64,000 nucleotides of DNA from Victivallis vadensis (lineage in GTDB: Bacteria > Verrucomicrobiota > Lentisphaeria > Victivallales > Victivallaceae). Numbering within the stretch: position 1 is the first letter of the stretch; each line of letters opens with the position of its first letter. Location: contig NZ_QEKH01000023.1 of NCBI RefSeq assembly GCF_003096415.1, forward strand, positions 1 to 64,000. The letters run 5' to 3'. The notes under the pieces are model-generated. The model was not told the DNA's origin, did no database searches, and saw nothing but the letters and a program-made list of their open reading frames with translations. The position numbers and the translations under genes were made by a program. Positions 18,821 through 28,054 of the stretch are shown here, piece after piece.

Positions 18821-19801
18821 TTATTTTCCCATGATGTCATGGACAAAATCATCTGCGACTTGATTCAAGTCGATATCCCAGTAATCCACAGGAAGAGAAC
18901 AGAAGTATTCCAGGCCCAAGTTACGATGCAGAAGCAGTCGCAAATCTTCCGGAACACGGATTCCGAGTTCCAACACTGCTTGAATCGCACCTTGCACAGC
19001 GGAATCCGGCATCACGATCAATAAATCCGGCCGCGTCGAGCGAGTCAATAATTCCCTTGTGAAGTCATAAACCGCCGCACCGCAATTTTGCGTAAAGCCA
19101 CCGCAGAGGGGGAATTGCCGTATATATTTCGGCATCAATTTGATTCCGATGCGCCGAAAGCGCTCTGGAAAATGTTCATAAATGTCTTCCGGTGCTATCA
19201 GAGCAACCCGCCTGGCTTCAAATTGTTTCACCAACCCGGCAACATGTTCCAAATGATAATCGATAGTGGGATAAAAGTACCGAATCGGAAAGTTACCGAA
19301 AAACTCACGCCAACTGATAACCGCAACAGCTTGAATTCTTCCGGCGGCAACTGCATCGGCCAAGTCCTGCGGCGGACTCTTCTGCTCGGAAAAGTCCCGA
19401 TAATCATTGAACACAATGCAGGAAGCACCTTTGGCAGTCAATTTCTGTTCAACCAGCGAAGCAAACATGTAAGTGTACATAATGTTGCCATTCTGCCGCA
19501 TGGAATGATCGATATAAATACCAATCCGGGTAAAGTCACCACGTTTGGGGGCAACAAATGTCCCATGCCCCTGCGAACGGGTCAGATACCCTTGAAGAAC
19601 CAGTTCGTTAATCGCAAGTTTCACGGAATAGGGATTCGTATTCCAATATGCTGCCATTTCTCGCAACGATGGAAAGCAATCTCCGGTCGAAAACTGATTC
19701 GATTCAAGCTTTTCGCGCAGATAACTCGCCAACTCGACATGAAACCCTACATTCCGCGGAGGAATAAAATCGCAAAATTCTTTGGCCGCTATCTTTTTCA
19801 T
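18821..19801 (-). CDS. GntR-type regulator with LacI-like sensor domain
   Basis: 326 residues from ATG 19801 (GGAG at 7 bp). The N-terminal winged helix is of the GntR family (FPSLREMAAYWNTNPYSVKLAINELVLQGYLTRSQGHGTFV) and is followed by a periplasmic-binding-like sensor (about residues 75-326), which would bind a sugar. It lies upstream of the beta-helix/pseudopilin/GH78 genes on the same strand, gap 29 bp, and probably controls them and itself. The effector is unknown; rhamnose or an oligosaccharide is likely from the cargo. Confidence 0.8.
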   Translation of the reverse strand: MKKIAAKEFCDFIPPRNVGFHVELASYLREKLESNQFSTGDCFPSLREMAAYWNTNPYSVKLAINELVLQGYLTRSQGHGTFVAPKRGDFTRIGIYIDHSMRQNGNIMYTYMFASLVEQKLTAKGASCIVFNDYRDFSEQKSPPQDLADAVAAGRIQAVAVISWREFFGNFPIRYFYPTIDYHLEHVAGLVKQFEARRVALIAPEDIYEHFPERFRRIGIKLMPKYIRQFPLCGGFTQNCGAAVYDFTRELLTRSTRPDLLIVMPDSAVQGAIQAVLELGIRVPEDLRLLLHRNLGLEYFCSLPVDYWDIDLNQVADDFVHDIMGK

Positions 19802-19835
19802 GAATATCTCCTGTACTTCTGTACCTGCGAAATTA

Positions 19836-19888
19836 ATTATACAACATTTTACAAAAAAAAGCAATACCAATATTGAAAAATATTCAAT
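19836..19888 (-). promoter_or_regulatory. Promoter and possible operator of the island GntR unit
   Basis: Read on the minus strand: TTGCTT (19864-19859), 17-bp spacer, TATAAT (19841-19836). Just upstream, ATTGAA and TTCAAT form an inverted repeat with a 5-base centre (19872-19888), a candidate operator. The remaining stretch to 20053 is AT-rich and shows no gene. Confidence 0.6.
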
Positions 19889-20053
19889 TTTATTGAAACA
19901 GTTATAACTTTAATCGGAAATACTGCCTGGAAAAAATATCTTGAATGCTAACAAGCCGATCAAATCGTTTTTTGTTCCAGAAGCAGAATATCAGGCATGA
20001 AGCTAAGGCCAGTAAACAGTTCTTCCAACAAGCCAGGTTTCATTCTTTGCAAG

Positions 20054-20326
20054 CTATTCCACCGGCATAATCCTACACGCGAGCAGTTCGCCGCGGATGC
20101 AGTATACGCGCTCCGTTTCCATGCTTTCGAATAACGCTTCCATCGACTCGTCGGAGGCGAGCTGTACCATTCCAATCTCACAGATAAATTGGAGTGACAG
20201 AAAATCCTTTGATGCTTCGATATGCGTAACCATCGCCCAGGAGAGCAGATAGTTCCTGTTCTCCGTAGTGAGTTTAAAGCGCGGAAGCAGCGCTTCCCCC
20301 ATACTTACGGTAAACCATTTTTTCAT
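20054..20326 (-). CDS. Hypothetical 90-residue island protein
   Basis: Not recognised. A small mixed alpha/beta protein with AAAAGGGG upstream of its ATG; it follows the truncated gene at 20371 by 44 bp and appears to be in the same operon. Probably part of a mobile-element backbone. Confidence 0.45.
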   Translation of the reverse strand: MKKWFTVSMGEALLPRFKLTTENRNYLLSWAMVTHIEASKDFLSLQFICEIGMVQLASDESMEALFESMETERVYCIRGELLACRIMPVE

Positions 20327-20370
20327 AATTTTTATGCCCCTTTTGATTGATTATTGGTGTTGAACTTTTA

Positions 20371-20868
20371 TTACAGATCGAGCCCGCCTCGGTCTCGCGG
20401 ATGCTCTCGCTCCCATTGTTCACGTCGGCGGTCGATTTCCTGTTGCTTTTCCATGATTACTTTCTGGAGTTTCCGGAACTCTCCGACGGTCATGCCGTCG
20501 AGATTTCTGCCTGCGGAGCTCGGGGGAAGCCCGCTTTCAATGTTTCGCCGGACAGCATTCTTCATCATCCAGCTGGCCGGATCGTGGAAGGTGATCCGGT
20601 CGATGAGTTCCGAGGCTTCGCGGCTGCTGATGTTCTCCGGAATCTTTTCAAGCCGTCCTTCTTCGTGAAGCTCCCGAAGCGTGCGCATCTGCCAATCCGC
20701 CATCGGGTTGCGGCGGCGCTCTTCGGCCAGCTTCTGCTGCCGTTCCTGCTCCCGGAGTTGTTCGAGCAGTTTTTCAGCGTCTTCCCGGTCCGGCTCCGCA
20801 GGCCACTCTTTCAGAAGTCCAGCCGTTGCAAACGACTTCAACTCATCCATCTGCCGGTCCGTGGCCGG
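20371..20868 (-). pseudogene. 5'-truncated mobile-element gene
   Basis: The C-terminal ~165 residues are coherent: ATDRQMDELKSFA...EWPAEPDREDAEKLLEQLREQ, then MADWQMRTLRELHEEG..., two copies of a short Q-M-x-x-L helical unit, and a basic, Glu-rich tail. Upstream of about 20868 the same frame becomes Arg/Pro/His-rich antisense of the glycosidase gene, so the 5' end has been lost. Exact break within ±15 bp. Family not recognised; the repeated unit resembles short helical modules of element-encoded proteins. Confidence 0.6.
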
Positions 20869-23800
20869 GCTATCAGTGTTATCTGCATTCCCTTGCGGGG
20901 ACGAAACTGCGCGGGGAATTCGCGCGTGCCGTGTATATCCGTGACGGGCGTTCGCCTGTCGTCCGGCCCGGTGCGGGAACCTATGCGGTCGGAGTGTTCG
21001 GATTTGAAGGCAGCTGGCACACGCTTCTTTGCACCAATACAACCGGGACATCGCTGTATGCGGACGCCGCCAACGATTTCCGTCCTTATGCGGACAGCGC
21101 GGACGGCTGGAACGTGTCGTTCGACATTCCGGGCATGACGCCCGCCGAAAGCAGCGTGGAGAGCGGTTCATGGACTCACTCCGTCCGGAAGTTTCAGTTC
21201 AAGGCTCTTGACGGCAGCCGGAAACATGATGTTACCGCATACTGGAGCGCGCCGGCGCCCGGAGTCCTTTATGATTTTCCCTCCGAAACCGTCGCCGTCT
21301 CCGACAACACGCTTCAATATCCTTGCGCTCCGGCCGGGATCATCGCGGAGTGTGACGGAAAGATCGGAATTTTTCCTGCGGAACACTTTGATCCGTCCCG
21401 GCTCAGCGCGAACTGGCTCGTCCTCTGCTGGGAGAATCCGGCAGCCAAGATGCCGGTTCTGCTGGTATTTGAAAAACGGCCGCACTCACTGCGCGTCACA
21501 GATGGAAGTCTGCGCATCGGGCGGAAAGGCGGCGTCGGCAAGTTCGCCGCGGCAACTCTGTACGGCGCGGCTCCGCAGGACCCCGCATGGGGCAGCTGGT
21601 CAACCGTTCCGGGAGAGGTGAAGGGACAGATCGCCGCAGTTGTTCCTCTGCTGACTTATTTTCCGCTTGAAATGGAGGAGTTTTACGAAAATGACCGGAA
21701 AGGGCGGATCACGGTCTGGAACCGTGTGATTTCCGCCGTGAAACTGGCTCCGCAGGCAAGTGAATATGTCCCTTTCCCCCCGCTTTTTTGCCAGGCTTTA
21801 TCGGGAAAGAGTTCGATTGCCGGATGTGACCCGCTGGAGAAAAGCCCGCTGATGACCAAATTCGGCCCTTTCCGTTTCCGAAAGGGGAAACTGCTGAGTT
21901 ACCGGCTGGAAGCTCCCGATCTGCTGGATCGCATCCCGCTGCGGCCCGACGGCGAGGAGGAGCTGATCGCCGAGTACAACCGCGTCATCAGCGAACGCTC
22001 CATCTCCGACGAGTGGCGGGAAAACCATCTCTCCGACCAGGCGCTCGGCCTGATGCACGGCTGGCTGCTGATGGATGAACGCAGCCGGAAAACGCTGAAT
22101 GTCTTTCAGACTCCGGGACAGCTCGACCGCATTGCAGAAGGTGAAGCCTTTTACGGCCGGGCCCGCGCCGACGCCAGCTGGCTGATTCCGACATTTCATG
22201 TCGAACCGGCGACCGGGAAAAGCGCATGGCTCGCCGGCTGGCGCGGTTTCCGTCACGGTTCCCCCATGAAAGGAGACATGACGGCATTCAACATGCAGCT
22301 GCTGCAGTTTCCGCTGGCGCAGGGCAAGTGGTTCGGCCGGTGGGACCTGGTGGAACGGCACTGGAACCGGCTGCGGGAGTATTACTCCGCCGTTCCGTTC
22401 TGCCAGACCTGGCGCGCTCCCGGCATGAACTGTACGAATACAGGCATCATCCTCTCCAGCGATATGTACGGGGACGGGTTCCGGTGTTACTCCATCATGT
22501 ACCGTCTGGCGCAGGCGATGAAAGATGAGGAACTGGAGGACAATGCGCTCTATCTTGCCGCCAAGCAGACCGCTTCGACAACCGCGCTTCTCAATCCCAA
22601 TATTCCGGTTGTCGCGCGGCATCTGCACAATACCGGCGGGAAAGAGGTGCCGGACGGCGACGGCGGCTGGCATTTCGGAGTGGACAACCGGGGAATTTTC
22701 ACGCTGGACTGGGAACCGGAAAATCCCAATGCGTGGAATGCGCCCTGGCAGCTGGCCGGATGCGTCAGCTATGACCACCCGTTCTTCGGCATGCTGACGC
22801 GTTTCCTGCCGGAAAGCACGCTGGCGATCCTGAACGAGCAGAAGCGGCGCGTGCCCGGCTTCTTCCTGCCGGATTATCTGGTGTCGCCCGCTTACGGCGC
22901 CCGCATCTGCAATGCGCACAATTCTTTGAAGCTCATGGCGTTTCTGCACGCTCCGAAAGCGGAAGTGCGCGAATTGTACCGTACCTTCGCCGTGGATTAT
23001 CTCGCCGATGAAGGCCCGTCTTCCGTTCCTGCCGAAGCATGGAAAAAATATCACGGCGGCAGTCACTTCTGGGATTGGCCGCTGCGGGTGAACTCACTCC
23101 CGCACATCATCGCGCAGAATGATCCGGTCTGGATCGGGGATTTCGGCAGAATGCGGCTCTATCAGGGCTCCTACGACCGGGGAACGCGCACGGCACGAAT
23201 TGAGCTCGGAGCGGAAACCGATGACACGCTGGTGATCGTTTCACAGGCGAAACCGGATGCCGTTTCGGTCAATCAGACTCCGGCGAAGTTTACCGCCGGC
23301 GCATGGGGATGCGACTATTCCATTCCGATTCCTAAAGGCGCGGCGGTCGTCCGCGTCGAACTGCCGGAACTGCCGGAACCGTCTCCTTTCAGTGGAACGA
23401 TTCAGCCGACAATTGCGCTGTCTTCCGCACCGGCTCCGGCCGGAAAGCCCGCCGTTCAGATACCGGCACGGCAGTTCAAAGTCGGCAGGTGCGTGCAGGT
23501 CGACCTGACGAAAGTGGTCAACCAGCCGCTGAACGACTCTCTGCCGGATGCGCGGCAGGATCGCTGGAAATTCCCGGCGGCTGGAAAGCCGGTTCAAATC
23601 TGCGGAGTTCCTTTCACCTTCAATGCCAAAGGGCTTGTCATGCTTCGCGGGCATGAGAGACCGCAGAAGCCGCAATCGGTCCGGATTCCGGTTCCCGGAG
23701 ACGGTTCGTTCCGCCGCATCTTCTTCCTGCACGGAAGCTGTTACAGCCGGAACGGTCGGGTGCTGACTTACCGTCTGCATTTCACGGACGGGCAGACGCG

Positions 23801-24095
23801 GGATATTGAGGTTTTCAATCGCGCACAGATCGGCGAGTGGAAAGCCAAGCCGGGAAGCGATTCTCTGGAATATCTTCCGGCGGCGCCGGCAAGCGGACTG
23901 TTTAAAGCCGCGGCTCCGGGACAGTGGGGCGAAGGGGTGGGCGGATATGTATTCGCCTGGGAGAACAATGTCCGGGCCAGAGGCATGACGGCGCAGGGCG
24001 TTGATCAGCAGGGGGCTGCTCGTCTGGAATCCATCGAAGCGTTTTCCGCGGGTGAAGGTGTTCCGCTCATTTTGGCCGTCACATTGGAGAAATGA
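20826..24095 (+). CDS. Large (alpha/alpha)-barrel-type glycan enzyme, 5'-truncated
   Basis: The open frame begins at 20826, but homologous-looking sequence starts only near 20868 (WPGYQCYLHSLAG); no signal peptide or ribosome site remains, so the true 5' end was deleted. About 1075 residues: N-terminal beta-sandwich, a helical barrel region with Trp/Asp/Glu-rich motifs (WRENHLSDQALGLMHGW, DGDGGWHFGVDN), and a C-terminal module (about 23500-24095) that also occurs in the proteins at 47387 and 59941. The precise glycosidase family is not recognised. It heads a plus-strand cargo unit with the GH36-like gene and may lack its own promoter now. Confidence 0.6.
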   Translation: MQTTSTHPSAGPWPGYQCYLHSLAGTKLRGEFARAVYIRDGRSPVVRPGAGTYAVGVFGFEGSWHTLLCTNTTGTSLYADAANDFRPYADSADGWNVSFDIPGMTPAESSVESGSWTHSVRKFQFKALDGSRKHDVTAYWSAPAPGVLYDFPSETVAVSDNTLQYPCAPAGIIAECDGKIGIFPAEHFDPSRLSANWLVLCWENPAAKMPVLLVFEKRPHSLRVTDGSLRIGRKGGVGKFAAATLYGAAPQDPAWGSWSTVPGEVKGQIAAVVPLLTYFPLEMEEFYENDRKGRITVWNRVISAVKLAPQASEYVPFPPLFCQALSGKSSIAGCDPLEKSPLMTKFGPFRFRKGKLLSYRLEAPDLLDRIPLRPDGEEELIAEYNRVISERSISDEWRENHLSDQALGLMHGWLLMDERSRKTLNVFQTPGQLDRIAEGEAFYGRARADASWLIPTFHVEPATGKSAWLAGWRGFRHGSPMKGDMTAFNMQLLQFPLAQGKWFGRWDLVERHWNRLREYYSAVPFCQTWRAPGMNCTNTGIILSSDMYGDGFRCYSIMYRLAQAMKDEELEDNALYLAAKQTASTTALLNPNIPVVARHLHNTGGKEVPDGDGGWHFGVDNRGIFTLDWEPENPNAWNAPWQLAGCVSYDHPFFGMLTRFLPESTLAILNEQKRRVPGFFLPDYLVSPAYGARICNAHNSLKLMAFLHAPKAEVRELYRTFAVDYLADEGPSSVPAEAWKKYHGGSHFWDWPLRVNSLPHIIAQNDPVWIGDFGRMRLYQGSYDRGTRTARIELGAETDDTLVIVSQAKPDAVSVNQTPAKFTAGAWGCDYSIPIPKGAAVVRVELPELPEPSPFSGTIQPTIALSSAPAPAGKPAVQIPARQFKVGRCVQVDLTKVVNQPLNDSLPDARQDRWKFPAAGKPVQICGVPFTFNAKGLVMLRGHERPQKPQSVRIPVPGDGSFRRIFFLHGSCYSRNGRVLTYRLHFTDGQTRDIEVFNRAQIGEWKAKPGSDSLEYLPAAPASGLFKAAAPGQWGEGVGGYVFAWENNVRARGMTAQGVDQQGAARLESIEAFSAGEGVPLILAVTLEK

Positions 24096-24099
24096 TCTT

Positions 24100-25893
24100 A
24101 TGGACTTTCAGACACCGTGGTTTGATTTCCGGCTCACCGGCCTGGCGGACGGTTGGACGTGCGATTACACATGCCGCCGTGAGACGGAGGACGTCTGCAT
24201 TGCCGGATTCCAGTTCCGCAACGTTCAGCCCGGCAGGCTTCCCGCCTGCCGTCTGGAGTTCCGGATCCCATGGCGGGACATGCAGATCAAGTGGATGCCC
24301 CGCAGAAACATGACCGACTGCCACCATTTTTTCCCCGGCTGGTGGAACGGCGGGAAATTTCCGTATGCCGTCACCCACAATCAGCTGCTTTACGTCTTTG
24401 CGAACGAAGCCGGACAAAACCGTCTGGCGTTCGCATGTTCCGAATGCTGCCGGGCGGTGCTGGCGACCTGCGGCGTGTCGGGAGAATATATCGAATGCGA
24501 ACTCTTTTTCAACACGACCGCTTCCGATCCGGCGTCAGGATTTTCGTTTGAATTGAAATTCGACCGCCGGGAACTGGCTTACGATCGTGTCCTTGCCGAT
24601 CTGGCGGAGTGGCAGGCCCGGCAGTATGCCCCGGCTCCGATTCCGGAAACGGCTTTTCTTCCGGTCTATTCCACCTGGTATCAGTTCCAGAAGGATGTGT
24701 CTCAGGCCGAATTGGAGAAGGAACTGCCGGAAGCGGCTGCCGCCGGATTGAAAAACATCATCATCGACGACGGCTGGCAGTGCGCCGGAAACGGCGGCGG
24801 CGATGACATGTCCTCCACGGGGGAATGGCTGCCGGATCAGACAAAATTTCCCGATCTTGCGGCCTTTTCAGAACGCTGCGGAGAGTATGGCGTCGGATGT
24901 CTTCTCTGGGTAGGGCTTCCGTTCGTCGGGAAAAAATGCGCCGCCGTTTACGAGAAATTCCGGGGGAAGTACCTGCTCGAAAACGATTCGTTTGCCATTC
25001 TCGATCCGCGTTTCCCGGAAGTCCGGCGGCACCTTGTCGGAGTCTGCCGGAGGCTGGTGTCGGATTACGGGCTGGCGGGCCTGAAACTGGATTTCATCGA
25101 TCAGGTCCACCTGCTGGGCAGGAAAGATCCGATGGGGGAAGATGCCGCCGGACGGGATTTCCGTTCTCTGGAAAAGGCGCTTGACCGGTTGCTTGATGAG
25201 ATCCATTCGGAATTGTGCAGCCTCCGGAAGGACGTGCTGATCGAGTTCCGGCAGTTTTACAGCGGGCCGTCCATCCGGCAGTATTGCAACATCCTCCGGG
25301 CGCAGGATTGCCCCGGCGATGAATTTCAGAACCGCATGCGTACCGTCGATCTGCGGTTGACTGCCGCCCCGGCGGCGGTTCACGCCGATATGATGACGTG
25401 GCATCCCGCGGAAAAAGTTCCGGTCATTCTGCGCCAGCTCCTGAATACGCTTTTCTCCGTGCCGCAGATTTCCGTCCGGCTCGCCGACGCGCCGGAGGAA
25501 GTCCGGCGGGCGCTGGCCGGTTATCTGAACTTTACGCAGGAATACCGTGAACTTCTGCAGAAAGGCCGTTTAAGCGCTTCGCATCCGGAGCATTGCTATC
25601 CTGTGGTGTCAAGCACGCTCGGCGATGAAATGCTGATCGCTGTTTATGCAGACGGACAGGTGATCGAGCCGCCGCGCGGCCTCGGGTGCGTGGTCGTCGT
25701 CAATGCAAGCTGGTGGGACGGTGTTTTTCTGCGGGTGCAATCCAGTGTGGCAGTGAAGATTTTCGACATATTCGGATCCCCCCTCCGGGAAGAAACGCTT
25801 TCACCGGGAATACGGGAAATCGCCGTCCCTTCGACCGGTTACGCATTGCTCACGCCGGACGGAGCCGACCGGCATTTTATTTCTGAACGCTGA
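24100..25893 (+). CDS. GH36/GH27-like alpha-galactosidase family enzyme
   Basis: 597 residues from ATG 24100, 4 bp after the previous stop. The TIM barrel starts at PVYSTWYQFQKDVSQ and LKNIIIDDGWQ (GH36 signature); nucleophile candidate Asp in GLKLDFID and acid/base candidate Asp in RAQDCPGDEFQNR. N-terminal beta-sandwich and C-terminal beta domain as in clan GH-D. No signal peptide, so likely cytoplasmic. Releases alpha-galactosyl or related residues; substrate not determinable. An upstream in-frame start at 24001 overlaps the preceding gene and is rejected. Confidence 0.75.
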   Translation: MDFQTPWFDFRLTGLADGWTCDYTCRRETEDVCIAGFQFRNVQPGRLPACRLEFRIPWRDMQIKWMPRRNMTDCHHFFPGWWNGGKFPYAVTHNQLLYVFANEAGQNRLAFACSECCRAVLATCGVSGEYIECELFFNTTASDPASGFSFELKFDRRELAYDRVLADLAEWQARQYAPAPIPETAFLPVYSTWYQFQKDVSQAELEKELPEAAAAGLKNIIIDDGWQCAGNGGGDDMSSTGEWLPDQTKFPDLAAFSERCGEYGVGCLLWVGLPFVGKKCAAVYEKFRGKYLLENDSFAILDPRFPEVRRHLVGVCRRLVSDYGLAGLKLDFIDQVHLLGRKDPMGEDAAGRDFRSLEKALDRLLDEIHSELCSLRKDVLIEFRQFYSGPSIRQYCNILRAQDCPGDEFQNRMRTVDLRLTAAPAAVHADMMTWHPAEKVPVILRQLLNTLFSVPQISVRLADAPEEVRRALAGYLNFTQEYRELLQKGRLSASHPEHCYPVVSSTLGDEMLIAVYADGQVIEPPRGLGCVVVVNASWWDGVFLRVQSSVAVKIFDIFGSPLREETLSPGIREIAVPSTGYALLTPDGADRHFISER

Positions 25894-25902
25894 AAGGGGA
25901 AA

Positions 25903-26787
25903 ATGATGTCATATATTTCAATTGCCGCCTCGCCGCAGTATTCCACCGTTACACTTCAGGTCGGCTTGAAGGAAAGATTGCGCTGTCTCCATATTTCGGA
26001 TACCCATCTGCTCTTTTCCGACGGGCGTGACTGCCAAGCAAAATACGATGTGGCGCTTCGGCGCTGGGGAGAATACGTTTACGCCAATGTAGGGCGCAAC
26101 GTCACTTATTTTCTGGATGCGCTCCTTTACGCGAAACGGAACGGTCTCCTGCTGCTCCACACCGGGGATCTGATCGACTTCTATTCTCCCGCCAATCTTG
26201 AGGCGGCGGAACGGCTTCTGGAGCTGGCCGGAGTGGACTGTTTCCTGTGTGCGGGAAATCACGAATACACCAATTATTCCGGCCAGCATCCGGAGAGCCC
26301 GGAGGAGCAGGAGGAAGCACGCCGGGAAGTTCCGAAAATTTTTGCCGACAGACTCGATTTTGCTTCCAGAATCATCGGCGGAGTCAACTTTATCGCCATT
26401 GACAACAGCTCGGGATTTTTCCCGAAGGAATCATTCGACTTCTTTAATGCGGAAGCCGCCAGGGGGCTGCCGATGATTCTGCTGATTCACATTCCGATCT
26501 ATACGCCCGGAGTGCTTGCGATGCTTCGGGACGAGGAAAACGTCAGGGATTTCAGCTTGTGCGCCATCCCGGAGAATCTTCCGGGTGCCGGTTGCAGATA
26601 TGCTCCGACGGATGCCGTGACACTGAAATTTGTCCGGCGGCTGAAAAGCGAACCTTTGCTGAAAGCAGTGCTGGCGGGACACGTCCACGCTCATCGCAAC
26701 CAGATGGATGAACTTGCTGCGAATCTTCCCCAGCTTGTGGCGGGCGGAGGATATTATGGCTGCGGCACGATTATTGAAATCAGTTGA
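25903..26787 (+). CDS. Calcineurin-type metallophosphoesterase
   Basis: 294 residues with all metal-binding boxes in order: DTHL (near residue 32), GDLID, GNHEY, LIHIP and GHVHAHR. Hydrolyses a phosphomonoester or diester; the substrate is unknown. AAGGGG precedes tandem ATGs (25903 or 25906). It follows the GH36-like gene by 9 bp. Its last 34 bases overlap the antisense integrase remnant, so its 3' end sits at an old junction, although the protein ends in a sensible GYYGCGTIIEIS. Confidence 0.8.
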   Translation: MMSYISIAASPQYSTVTLQVGLKERLRCLHISDTHLLFSDGRDCQAKYDVALRRWGEYVYANVGRNVTYFLDALLYAKRNGLLLLHTGDLIDFYSPANLEAAERLLELAGVDCFLCAGNHEYTNYSGQHPESPEEQEEARREVPKIFADRLDFASRIIGGVNFIAIDNSSGFFPKESFDFFNAEAARGLPMILLIHIPIYTPGVLAMLRDEENVRDFSLCAIPENLPGAGCRYAPTDAVTLKFVRRLKSEPLLKAVLAGHVHAHRNQMDELAANLPQLVAGGGYYGCGTIIEIS

Positions 26788-27491
26788 CCTGCCATCATCA
26801 CAAGCAATCCTGTATGATATGCCAATAGATTATAAAGCAGTGATGAATGCAGATCCTTGATGCTGATCGCCCGGCGGCCTTCCGGCTTTTTCGTCGTTTT
26901 GATTCCAAGTCCTTCCAGAAAACGCTTGATTCGGTACGAAACCAGCGAAGCATCGTGCAGATACATTTCGGCATGTACCGGAAATACATATCCTCCTCGT
27001 CGCGGAAGAGTTTTCAGATAATTCTCCAAAGCCGACAGAATCGGAATTGCCATATCGACGCCGGTTTTGCGGCGCTTGCGGAAGATCATCCGGGTTGCCC
27101 ATGAAATTTCATCCCATTTGAAAGTACAGATGTCGCCTTCGGTCAGACCGGTCACGGCGGCAACCAGAAACAGCGGACGGCAGAACTCCGAAAGTTCGTC
27201 ATCCCGGAAAATGGCCCGCTTGATGAGTGCAAGTTCCGGTTCGGAGAAAATCTCCCGGTCGGTCTGTTTCCACTCTGGAGTAATCACATTTGCCCACGGA
27301 TTCATGACGAGTCCGGCGTCTTCAGAAAGCTTTGTGAAAATGGTAATCTTCGGATAAGTCACTTTCATAAATGCCAGAAGATCATTCTCCAAACGCAGTT
27401 TCTGCCTGACGATATGTTCCGCCGGTATCTGCTTCGACGGTTTCTCCAGTGAAAGCGCAACGGTGTTCTTTGAGACGGAATTTGCCTTCAA
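26754..27491 (-). pseudogene. Second tyrosine integrase, truncated and frameshifted
   Basis: Closely parallels the integrase at 8947: SEDAGLVMNPWANVITPE, RPLFLVAAVTGLTEGDICTFKW, GYVFPVHAEMYLHDASLVSYRIKRFL. The usual Arg of TGLRxGE is Thr. After SIKDLHS the frame drifts (SLLYNLLAYHTG), destroying H-x-x-R, GH and Tyr boxes, and the N-terminal core-binding part is largely missing. It lies 250 bp inside the right attachment repeat. It is a relic of another integration at the same tRNA. Confidence 0.8.
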
Positions 27492-27625
27492 AAAAATGCA
27501 AACGAATTATATACTTGTTATTCATATAATTCACAATACCTTAACTTGCCTTATTTACAAGCTAAAGTTATCATGGGTCTTGAATAATATTTCAGAGTAA
27601 TGCCACCTCCTGCAAGAAGTAATTC

Positions 27626-27646
27626 TTGTGCAAAATTTGTGCAAAA
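27626..27646. repeat. TTGTG-type arm repeat, right copy
   Basis: TTGTGCAAAA then TTTGTGCAAAA, matching 8849-8869 at 19 of 21 bases and lying 94 bp inside the right attachment repeat. The rest of 27492-27740 is AT-rich and shows no gene. Confidence 0.5.
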
Positions 27647-27740
27647 TAACCTTGAAATGTTATGGCGAATCCTCTATATTTACAATAAATCACAAGGGAT
27701 GCTGTTTGAGCTCGCTTTGATGGATCTGTTGCGGGATTGT

Positions 27741-27796
27741 TCAGGCTCATAACCTGAAGGCCAATGGTTCGATTCCATTCCCCGCTACCATTTTTC
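27741..27796. repeat. Right attachment repeat (attR): tRNA-fMet 3' fragment
   Basis: 56 bp identical to 8744-8799. The preceding bases do not provide a tRNA 5' half, so it is not a functional tRNA; it is the displaced original 3' end. Confidence 0.9.
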
Positions 27797-27802
27797 AGTT
27801 TC

Positions 27803-27829
27803 AGCCAATCGAAAAGGATTGGCTTTTTT
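27803..27829 (+). terminator. Stranded original terminator of tRNA-fMet
   Basis: AGCCAATC, loop GAAAAG, GATTGGCT, then TTTTT. It follows the tRNA 3' fragment by 12 bp, the position expected before the island inserted. Confidence 0.8.
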
Positions 27830-27996
27830 CATTTGTGTTCAGTAGATTACGCCCCAAGTTCCCGCCATCGGGTTGATCGCCGCCTTGTTCTCTTGTTTTT
27901 CACCGAATACCATTTTGCAATCAAGTTGGATAAACATCACGATATACAAAAATGGTCGTGATACTGAAGATAGCTCCAGATTCAGATAATAACGAG

Positions 27997-28054
27997 TTTG
28001 GATGAAGCGTTTGAATTGGCCGCTCAGAAACCATCCAGACATATCGCCCGATCC
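27997..28054 (+). pseudogene. Integrase gene scrap outside the island
   Basis: Near-identical to 9232-9289 of the left integrase (first 46 bases unbroken, then a G-to-A change and two or three more near the end). It lies 200 bp beyond the right repeat, pointing to an older insertion. Confidence 0.7.

Larger units (their letters stand above)
8744..27796. mobile_element. 19-kb genomic island integrated in tRNA-fMet
   Basis: The island is bounded by perfect 56-bp direct repeats (8744-8799 and 27741-27796) covering the tRNA 3' part plus TTTTTC. An integrase gene lies 150 bp inside the left end and a second integrase fragment 250 bp inside the right end. Cargo is mainly carbohydrate metabolism: GH78, pseudopilin, beta-helix/SGNH protein, GntR regulator, a large barrel protein, a GH36-like enzyme and a phosphoesterase. 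Several parts are broken (both integrases, a frameshifted gene, a fusion scar near 20868), so it is probably no longer mobile by itself. Parts at 8.8-11.5 kb and 15-20 kb are visibly more AT-rich than the flanks. Confidence 0.88.

Noticed and set aside
27741-27796. Second tRNA-fMet gene
   Set aside because: Only the 3' part is present; no D-arm or acceptor 5' strand upstream.
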